Below are positions 58,245 to 64,000 of a stretch of 64,000 nt of DNA, piece after piece (position 1 is the stretch's first letter; each line of letters begins with the position of its first letter). The translations under genes were made by a program, and so were the position numbers. The stretch comes from Bacillus infantis. GTDB taxonomy: Bacteria; Bacillota; Bacilli; Bacillales; Cytobacillaceae. Where the stretch lies: assembly GCF_020171945.1 (NCBI RefSeq), contig NZ_JAIVAP010000008.1:124001-188000 (forward strand), given 5' to 3'. The notes beneath the pieces were generated by a model that was given only the letters and a program-made list of their open reading frames with translations, was not told the origin of the DNA and did no database searches.

Positions 58245-59486
58245 ATGAGAATCGGAGCGCTTATACAGTATTACCGTACAAAAAAAGGGATGACCCAAAG
58301 GGAATTGGCCCATGGTGTCTGCTCCATCTCCCACCTTAGCAAAATAGAAAACAACTCAAAAGAAGCCCATGATGGCACGATCGACTTGCTGCTGAAGAAG
58401 CTTGGCATCACTTTACAGCAGGCAGAAGATAAACAGGAACAGATCGAGAGCATGATCGAGGATCTTACCGCCAAGCTTATCTACTATCAGAAGGAACAGG
58501 CTGAAGAAGCTTTCCACACCCTGTATAAAGCAGAAGAGCTGATCACCTTTACTCCGTACATAAACTACTATTCTCTCTGGAAATACCGCTATCTTATCTT
58601 CATCGGCGATATAAAAGGGGCAGCGGCCCAAAGAGAGCATCTAAGCAAAATAAAAAAGAATTTTTCCCAACATGAAACCTATTTATACAGCTACTTCAAT
58701 GCGTTATCTTTAATACAGACAGGTCGGCTGGAAAAAGCAGACAAAATCCTCAGCACTCTGATTGATGATAAAGTGAAGCAAAGCGCCATCGGGGCTGGTG
58801 ATTTGTTTTACCATTACGGACTTGTCAAAAGCATGAAGGAAGAGTCAGGGGCAGCCGTCCACTATGGAAAGAAAGCACTGGGTCACTTTTCGGACCAGTT
58901 CAATTTCAAGCGGATTCTCCATACCCTGATGCTGCTGGGGATCAATTATACACATTCCGGCATTTATCATGAGGCAGCCGAATGCTTCAGGCATCTGCTC
59001 CGGAACATTGAGGCACTGCAGATTGAAGCAGCCCTGCTGCCGCAGATCTACCATAATATGGGCTATCTGTACAGAAGAACAAATGACCTGAAGAAGGCCT
59101 CATTGTATTACAAAAAAAGCCTGGACCTTCATCCGATTGAGTCGTCCTACTATTTGGTCAGTCTGTATTCTTATGCCGAGACCCTTTATAAGTTCGGCGA
59201 CAATGACAGCAAAACGCATTTTGAAAGACTGAAACTGCTTGCACAAAAAGCCGGCTCCAGGAAGTATGAACTGATGTCACATTATTATCTCACCAGTTTT
59301 GCGGATGAAAGCAAGGCTTTGGAGTTTTTGCAGGAAAGGCTTCTGCCTTTTCTTGAAAAGACCGATGAGCACGAGAATGAGCTGCAGGAATTCTATGAGA
59401 TGCTTGCAAGGCATCTGATTCAAAATGGCGAGTATGAAAAGGCCATCCAATATATCTCAAAGTACAGGGAGGAATTACAATTATGA
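58245..59486 (+). CDS. nprR: NprR-like RNPP quorum-sensing regulator
   Basis: The 413-residue protein has an N-terminal XRE helix-turn-helix (IGALIQYYRTKKGMTQRELA; GVCSISHLSKIENNSKEAHD) and a long TPR array (for example GDLFYHYGLVKSMKEESGAA; YHNMGYLYRRTNDLKKASLY; FYEMLARHLIQNGEYEKAIQ). Length and layout fit NprR (about 423 residues) of the B. cereus group, which switches between sporulation control and protease activation on binding its peptide. Its stop overlaps the peptide gene start (ATGA). A neutral protease gene follows in convergent orientation. GGAGG precedes ATG 58245. Confidence 0.88.
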   Translation: MRIGALIQYYRTKKGMTQRELAHGVCSISHLSKIENNSKEAHDGTIDLLLKKLGITLQQAEDKQEQIESMIEDLTAKLIYYQKEQAEEAFHTLYKAEELITFTPYINYYSLWKYRYLIFIGDIKGAAAQREHLSKIKKNFSQHETYLYSYFNALSLIQTGRLEKADKILSTLIDDKVKQSAIGAGDLFYHYGLVKSMKEESGAAVHYGKKALGHFSDQFNFKRILHTLMLLGINYTHSGIYHEAAECFRHLLRNIEALQIEAALLPQIYHNMGYLYRRTNDLKKASLYYKKSLDLHPIESSYYLVSLYSYAETLYKFGDNDSKTHFERLKLLAQKAGSRKYELMSHYYLTSFADESKALEFLQERLLPFLEKTDEHENELQEFYEMLARHLIQNGEYEKAIQYISKYREELQL

Positions 59487-59635
59487 AGAAAAAATACTTA
59501 TTTCTGCTGATTGCCGCTTTTGGTTTCCTGGTTCATTACAGTGATGCCGCTCCCCCGGACGCCAAAAGCTCATTTGCTGCATCTGAAACTCCTGATGACC
59601 GTCCCATCCAGCCTCCTTTGAAGGAAGACAGCTGA
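59483..59635 (+). CDS. NprX-like secreted signalling peptide precursor
   Basis: The 50-residue precursor overlaps the nprR stop by 4 bp and has GGGAGG 9 bp upstream. It starts with an export signal (MKKKYLFLLIAAFGFLVHYS, then DAA) and continues PPDAKSSFAASETPDDRPIQ, ending PPLKEDS. In B. cereus NprX the active heptapeptide is SKPDIVG; the ETPDDRP stretch here has the same Pro-Asp centre, so the signal may lie there, but this is a guess. Gene order and coupling are the firm evidence. Confidence 0.75.
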   Translation: MKKKYLFLLIAAFGFLVHYSDAAPPDAKSSFAASETPDDRPIQPPLKEDS

Positions 59636-59683
59636 TATCTCCTTCACTATTTTCCCCTCGCATACCCCTCAAGTCACAGGAAA

Positions 59684-59715
59684 AGAGCTGCTTCTCACTG
59701 GAAGCAGCTCTCTTC
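59684..59715. terminator. bidirectional terminator nprX-like / neutral protease
   Basis: AGAGCTGCTTC (59684-59694) and GAAGCAGCTCT (59701-59711), then CTTCTGTTT. Confidence 0.75.
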
Positions 59716-59756
59716 TGTTTAAAAGCGGCCCATTGCCACCTCTCAAAAATTGGCTT

Positions 59757-61406
59757 TTAATAGATTCCTACATTGTCCCAGGCTGTTCTCACCGCATTAT
59801 ATGCAGAGCTTCCGCTTCCATATAAATCTGCGGCAGACTGCAGGAGCGCTGCACGTGCATAGCTGAAATTGCTCGTCGGCGTCAGATAGACAGTCAGGGC
59901 GCGGTAGTAGATTTTTTCGGCCTGAGCCTTGCCAATGCTGCTGATCGTATAATATGCAGCCTTATTCGGGATTCCGCTGTTGATATGGACACCGCCATTG
60001 TCGGAGCTTGTGTTCACATACTGGTTCATATGCTCAGGCTGCCCGTACAATGTCGGGTTGGACAAGCTGCGGAGGGCATCGCCGGAACGTCCAGGTGTGT
60101 ACACATCCTCACCCATCAGGAAGTCGCCTGGATCAAGGAAATATCCAAACACATCAGAGAAGGACTCGTTCAGTGCCCCGGACTGATACTGGTACTGAAG
60201 GTTGGCTGTCCTCTCAGTGACTGCGTGGGTGATTTCATGGGCCACTACATCCAGGGCACCGGACAGAGATGTAAATTGGGAGCCATCACCATCTCCATAC
60301 ACCATCTGCGAGCCGTTCCAGAACGCATTGTTATAGCGTGATCCGTAATGAACCGTTGATCGGATGGTAGCCCCGTTATTATCGAAGCTGTTGCGGTTAT
60401 GCGTATTTTTATAATAATCATAGACTTTTCCTGCATAATAGTGGGCATCCACATCTGCCCTTTGATTGGTGGCAGTCCATGCATTATTGCTGTCAGCGGA
60501 ACGCGAGCCTGGCAGGGAAGATCTGTTATTGGCAGTAAAGGTCTCAATGACTCCATTCATCGGCTTTGTGACATCATATAAGTAATAAGTTCCGCTTGAA
60601 GAGTAAGTATTCAATGTTTTGCTGTCGCCGAGCACGCCGGTGCCTGTTCCTGAAGCTGCTGCATCTGCCACAGCATTATAGGCCTCAACGATATTGCCGT
60701 TCTTCGCATCGACGAAGATCTGCCAGTTCGCCCCATACGGCTCTATGAACTGCAGCTGGACCTTATAAGCGAGAGTGTACACCCCGCTCTTTTCATGGAT
60801 GACAAGGTCATTTTTCACATGCGTATTTTTCACTTCACTCTTTTTGCCGGCTTTCTCAATGTCAGCGGGCACAGCCTGATCGCTGCCTTTTGTATCCTCT
60901 TCTGTCAGATTGATATTTTTCCAGGCAAGATCAGCCGCTTCTTTTTTACTGATTGAAGGCTTTGTGTCTGTCACCTTTTCGGAAGCATCTTCATATAATT
61001 GCCCGGTCGCTGCCGTTACATCATTATTTTTATCTGTATGCACCCGGAAGATTGCTCCCTCTACCGGCACTCCATTGATAGCCTGAGAGAATTTATAATG
61101 CACCATCCCAAGATCATCTGTCTGGGTCTCGAGCAATGTCAGCTCCTTGGCAGCATCCACCTTGAAAAGATCTTTATTTTCCTGGATGAATTGCTTGACC
61201 TCATTTTGATTTTTAATCTTCTTTTTTGAGAGCTTCCCTGTTATGAACTTAGGGGCATGCTTGCCTTTTTCGGCCTGCTTTTGCTTAAGCTCCATCCCGT
61301 CCTGCATTTTTTCTGAAGGAGATAGACCGAAGGCAGTGGCTGCCGGAAATGCGGCACTGAAGGCTAAGGAAGTACCGAGTACGATTGCTGTTAACTTTTT
61401 TGGCAT
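59757..61406 (-). CDS. neutral protease (M4, bacillolysin/thermolysin-like)
   Basis: The 549-residue preproenzyme has a signal peptide (MPKKLTAIVLGTSLAFSAAF), an FTP/PepSY propeptide (to about residue 240) and an M4 catalytic domain with zinc motif VVAHEITHAVTE and the downstream GALNESFSDVFGYF glutamate, then the C-terminal helical domain. It is secreted and degrades extracellular protein. In B. cereus the orthologue nprA is the main NprR target and sits beside nprR-nprX; here it is convergent. DegU is another likely regulator. Confidence 0.95.
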   Translation of the reverse strand: MPKKLTAIVLGTSLAFSAAFPAATAFGLSPSEKMQDGMELKQKQAEKGKHAPKFITGKLSKKKIKNQNEVKQFIQENKDLFKVDAAKELTLLETQTDDLGMVHYKFSQAINGVPVEGAIFRVHTDKNNDVTAATGQLYEDASEKVTDTKPSISKKEAADLAWKNINLTEEDTKGSDQAVPADIEKAGKKSEVKNTHVKNDLVIHEKSGVYTLAYKVQLQFIEPYGANWQIFVDAKNGNIVEAYNAVADAAASGTGTGVLGDSKTLNTYSSSGTYYLYDVTKPMNGVIETFTANNRSSLPGSRSADSNNAWTATNQRADVDAHYYAGKVYDYYKNTHNRNSFDNNGATIRSTVHYGSRYNNAFWNGSQMVYGDGDGSQFTSLSGALDVVAHEITHAVTERTANLQYQYQSGALNESFSDVFGYFLDPGDFLMGEDVYTPGRSGDALRSLSNPTLYGQPEHMNQYVNTSSDNGGVHINSGIPNKAAYYTISSIGKAQAEKIYYRALTVYLTPTSNFSYARAALLQSAADLYGSGSSAYNAVRTAWDNVGIY

Positions 61407-61900
61407 AGAATTATCCCCTTTTCAGCTATTATTTAGGACCAGCTAATCCATTGCTACACGTGTTAGGGATAATTCTAGTCTCGAAAGTGCCTGCCAGCAA
61501 TCAACCAATATACCCAGCAGCAAGTTCTTTGCTGATAATGATTGTTTTCTTAATAAGAGGGCAAAAAGTTTCCCAATCTCTGAAAACGCCAATATTCCAT
61601 AAAGGTAACATTTTGCACACAAAAAAGAGAGTTTATAGGTAAATAATTGGATCGGTATAAAAATGAATTGTTTCGTTCAAATTACTCTCTATTTTTTTCC
61701 CAATTTCACTTTAGCTGATCTGGGAATTAGATGGAAAAATTAGAGGTTAAGAGGATTAGGTATAATGGATTAGTAAAACTTTCTTTTTGTCATACTAAAG
61801 AAACATTTCTGTAACATTTGAAAAATAACTCCCTCCAAATGGAAACCTTCTTCCTCTTCATATCGTCTAAATAAGCGAAATAAGTAAAGGAGGAGTTATA
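61407..61900. other. intergenic region upstream of the neutral protease
   Basis: About 490 bp between divergent genes. No ORF with a ribosome-binding site was found. Short inverted segments occur (for example CAGCAA...TTGCTG near 61518-61534), but no known operator was recognised. Confidence 0.45.
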
Positions 61901-62560
61901 ATGTCGAAAAAATATGCTTTATTGTTCATGACACTGTTTTTAACTGCCGCTGGTGCATTTTATTATGAAGGAGCTCCACAAGATGTCAAAGCTACAGAAG
62001 AGAAGCCTTCTGCTAATACAGAGACTGATGCAGAAACTGATGGAAGCAAGACTACAGGCATAGCTAAAGAAAGTGATGAATCTGAAGTAAAAGCAGAGGA
62101 AAAATCAGAAGCCGCTTCATCTGCTCCTGACAATCCTGACAATAAAAATACTGAACAAAAGGCAGCAGATCAGCAGCAGCAAACGGCCCAAAAGGAAGAT
62201 ACGATCATAATCGATGGCAGGGTATATGAAAATATTATGGATGAGGAAAAATTTGCACATATGAGCGGAGTGGCTTCCAGGCATGGAGCAATCCTGTATG
62301 CCCTGCCTGAAACTGATATGTTTGTCATAGTAAAAAATGGTGAAATAATTGTCCAGATGAGCACAGGAATAAAATCATCTTCAACAGAGTATGCAGGCAT
62401 CTTGTCAGAACTATTTTCTGCAGGATTTGATGAGTATAAAAAAATCCAGGAGAATATCTTATTTGCTGCAGAAACAAATGCAAATGTGAGAGTGGATTTT
62501 GGAGATTATATTGCCTATTCCATCACGGTGGCTGAAGGAAGAATAAGAGTAACGTGGTAA
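61901..62560 (+). CDS. secreted hypothetical protein with acidic linker
   Basis: The 219-residue protein has a signal peptide (MSKKYALLFMTLFLTAAGAF), a low-complexity acidic linker rich in E, D, K, S, T and Q (about 25-100, ending DQQQQTAQKED) and a compact C-terminal domain of about 115 residues (IIIDGRVYENIMDEEKFAHM; HGAILYALPETDMFVIVKNG; GDYIAYSITVAEGRIRVTW). The linker suggests passage through the wall. No family was recognised. GGAGG precedes the ATG. Confidence 0.65.
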   Translation: MSKKYALLFMTLFLTAAGAFYYEGAPQDVKATEEKPSANTETDAETDGSKTTGIAKESDESEVKAEEKSEAASSAPDNPDNKNTEQKAADQQQQTAQKEDTIIIDGRVYENIMDEEKFAHMSGVASRHGAILYALPETDMFVIVKNGEIIVQMSTGIKSSSTEYAGILSELFSAGFDEYKKIQENILFAAETNANVRVDFGDYIAYSITVAEGRIRVTW

Positions 62561-62606
62561 TAGAGGTTAGATTAAGAGTTTGAAAAGCTTACTAAGATAA
62601 ATGCAA

Positions 62607-62637
62607 AAGGGTGCCCGTTTAGAAGGCACCCTTTTTT
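62607..62637. terminator. bidirectional terminator
   Basis: AAGGGTGCC (62607-62615) and GGCACCCTT (62625-62633) with T and A tracts, between convergent genes. Confidence 0.85.
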
Positions 62638-62640
62638 ATA

Positions 62641-63195
62641 TTATTTGTAAACCTTGATTTTAATAGTTTTGCTGCCCCACTGAAGTGCTTTCTGTCTGCT
62701 TGGGATAAATACATCAATTTTATTTCCTTTAACTGAAGATCCTTTGTCAGCGGCGATTGCTTCACCATATCCTGGTACAAATACCTTTGTGCCAAGTGGA
62801 ATCACTTTTGGATCCACAGAGATTGCCTTGATCCCCGGGTTCTTTTTCAGGTTCAATCCGGTTGCTGTAATCCCGCTGCAGCCTTTGCAGCTGGCGGTAT
62901 AGGCAGTTGCCTTCACTGTAATTTCCTTATATGCCCTTGCTTTTGATGCGGACACAGATTTTACTGCTGTTTTAGCTGAGGAAGAGACTTTCAAAACCTG
63001 GTTTATTTTTATTGTGTTAGAGGTAAGGTTATTTAAAGATTTGATTTGCTGAACAGTAATATTATGTTTCTTAGAAATCCCCCAAAGGGTATCTCCTTTT
63101 TTTACCTGATATGTATTTCCAGAGGCGAAAGCTGCGTTTGAGAATCCAAAAACTAGGAAGGTACATGCTGAGATATAAAGTAGTAGTTTCTTCAA
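62641..63195 (-). CDS. secreted LysM and 3D-domain cell-wall protein
   Basis: The 184-residue protein has a signal peptide (to about residue 25), one LysM domain (TYQVKKGDTLWGISKKHNIT to INQVLKV), a short basic linker and a C-terminal 3D domain of the MltA/YocH/YuiC type (TVKATAYTASCKGCSGITAT; VIPLGTKVFVPGYGEAIAAD; IDVFIPSRQKALQWG). The three conserved aspartates typical of 3D domains are present. It probably cleaves peptidoglycan glycan strands or remodels the wall. Confidence 0.9.
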   Translation of the reverse strand: MKKLLLYISACTFLVFGFSNAAFASGNTYQVKKGDTLWGISKKHNITVQQIKSLNNLTSNTIKINQVLKVSSSAKTAVKSVSASKARAYKEITVKATAYTASCKGCSGITATGLNLKKNPGIKAISVDPKVIPLGTKVFVPGYGEAIAADKGSSVKGNKIDVFIPSRQKALQWGSKTIKIKVYK

Positions 63196-63493
63196 ATCGT
63201 ATTCTCCTTTAACTTCTTTCTAAGGTACATATTAGCAGTTAAAGATAACAGGAGTATTTCAAAGGTTTACTATTTATATTACAAAATTATTATTAATCTT
63301 GGTTTCTCTGTAATATAAATTATATAATTCCAACAGGTTGGGAAAAAAATATTTTTTTATTATACAGAGAGTTTCATTTATGGTAAAATTAATCATTATA
63401 ACCAGCATTTCTCTATCGACAATGTTCGACATAAATAGCTATAATTCGTACATAATAAGTTTTTGGATTGGTAAGCCATAATTCTTATTCTCA

Positions 63494-63532
63494 AAACACC
63501 AGGGGACTGAACCTTGGTGTTTTTGCTTTTTT
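63494..63532 (+). terminator. orphan terminator 1
   Basis: AACACCAGG (63495-63503) and CCTTGGTGTT (63512-63521, one bulge), then TTTGCTTTTTT. Confidence 0.7.
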
Positions 63533-63577
63533 CAGGCAGATCAGCACGCTGTTTGCCCATATTGATATCACTAAATA

Positions 63578-63623
63578 GCCGTCCGGAAGGTGATCTTTAA
63601 CCTTTCGGACGGCTTTGTTTTTT
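63578..63623 (+). terminator. orphan terminator 2
   Basis: GCCGTCCGGAAGG (63578-63590) and CCTTTCGGACGGC (63601-63613), one G-U pair, then TTTGTTTTTT. Confidence 0.8.
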
Positions 63624-63676
63624 CATACCCATATGGATCAAAGCACATTAACAGGAATCAGGTTTACTCTTAAGCT

Positions 63677-63916
63677 TTAAAATAGTTTTCCAGGCTTAAG
63701 TCTTCCTTTGATGATCAGCTTTTCGCGCTTACTGTCCCTCCACAGATCAGCTGCCAGCACGAGAATTAATCCGATCATTAGCTTCAGCCCCTTGCCGTCC
63801 GCTAATTCAAAAACTAGGGACATCATGCCGTCAGCAAGGAGCGTAGTGAATAGTGAAACCCCAAGAAAACATAAATAGATGACTATCGCCACTTCAGCTA
63901 AGGCCAGCGCTCTCAT
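63677..63916 (-). CDS. small membrane protein, unknown
   Basis: The 79-residue protein has two membrane helices (AEVAIVIYLCFLGVSLFTTL; LKLMIGLILVLAADLW) and a basic C-terminal tail (RDSKREKLIIKGRLKPGKLF). GGGAGG lies 10 bp before ATG 63916. No family was recognised and no operon partner lies in the window. Confidence 0.6.
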   Translation of the reverse strand: MRALALAEVAIVIYLCFLGVSLFTTLLADGMMSLVFELADGKGLKLMIGLILVLAADLWRDSKREKLIIKGRLKPGKLF

Positions 63917-64000
63917 TCTGCTATAACCTCCCGTATAAAAATTACAATAACGAGTTACCCCTATGCAAGGGACTTAAAACTCATGAATGACAGGTAAAAG

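Larger units (their letters stand above)
63196..63676. other. gap with two plus-strand terminators and no gene
   Basis: About 480 bp. There is an AT-rich stretch (63290-63480) without a convincing ORF. Two terminators follow one another at 63494 and 63578, so one or two short noncoding transcripts are possible. Confidence 0.45.

Overview
The window reads as a chromosomal segment of a low-GC, motile, endospore-forming Bacillaceae (Bacillus sensu lato, a Cytobacillus/Mesobacillus-type relative rather than B. subtilis itself). The reasons are the conserved gene order comFA-comFC-yvyF-flgM-flgN-flgK-flgL-fliW-csrA-hag / flaG-fliD-fliS-fliT / hpf, degS-degU, sda, an SLH-domain protein with SecA2 and SlaP, and PlcR- and NprR-type peptide-sensing regulators. 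No rRNA, tRNA, prophage or intact insertion sequence was seen. The species is not identifiable by eye.

Layout. 0-9 kb: a 21-bp-phased repeat array, a SEC-C/TPR protein, a DUF1028 protein, a sigma-D-type promoter driving a BMP-family lipoprotein plus a chemoreceptor, a two-gene chromate transporter, and a manganese (yybP-ykoY) riboswitch with no transporter behind it. 9-25 kb: the ribosome-hibernation gene hpf and the late flagellar/competence block, all on the minus strand. The block is interrupted at 13.9-15.4 kb by decayed DNA and a yjfB pseudogene. Flagellin and FliD are both unusually large. 25-30 kb: a second, 20-bp-phased repeat array, the Mn-dependent pyrophosphatase, a DegV protein, Sda, DegU/DegS. 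30-41 kb: yvyE and an LCP ligase, then about 8 kb of accessory genes before tagO. The accessory genes are a PlcR-like regulator with a divergent secreted mini-peptide, a YknW/YknX-like pair without its ABC partners, an SLH-anchored phosphodiester glycosidase, and a copper-amine-oxidase-N-like secreted protein. 41-50 kb: SecA2 and SlaP, then two secreted Q/N/D-rich repeat proteins, one with 21-residue curlin-like half repeats, then a second LCP ligase. 50-58 kb: a 2-hydroxyacid catabolic operon (GntR regulator, GlcD, GlcF, LhgO) with a TAXI/TRAP transporter; both transcription units carry the same promoter and operator design. 58-61.5 kb: an NprR-like regulator, an overlapping NprX-like peptide gene and a convergent neutral protease. 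61.5-64 kb: secreted and membrane proteins of unknown role and a LysM-3D cell-wall protein.

How it fits together. Much of the window concerns the cell surface and the decision between moving, secreting and settling: flagella with CsrA/FliW control of hag, DegS/DegU, two LCP ligases and TagO, an accessory Sec system with S-layer-type cargo, and two independent peptide-sensing modules. The best candidates for something not yet described are (i) the SecA2/SlaP-linked curlin-like repeat proteins at 44.7-48.3 kb and (ii) the PlcR-like/peptide/YknWX-like module at 32.5-35.8 kb. Start codons were chosen from ribosome-binding-site spacing and family alignment from memory; no database search was possible.
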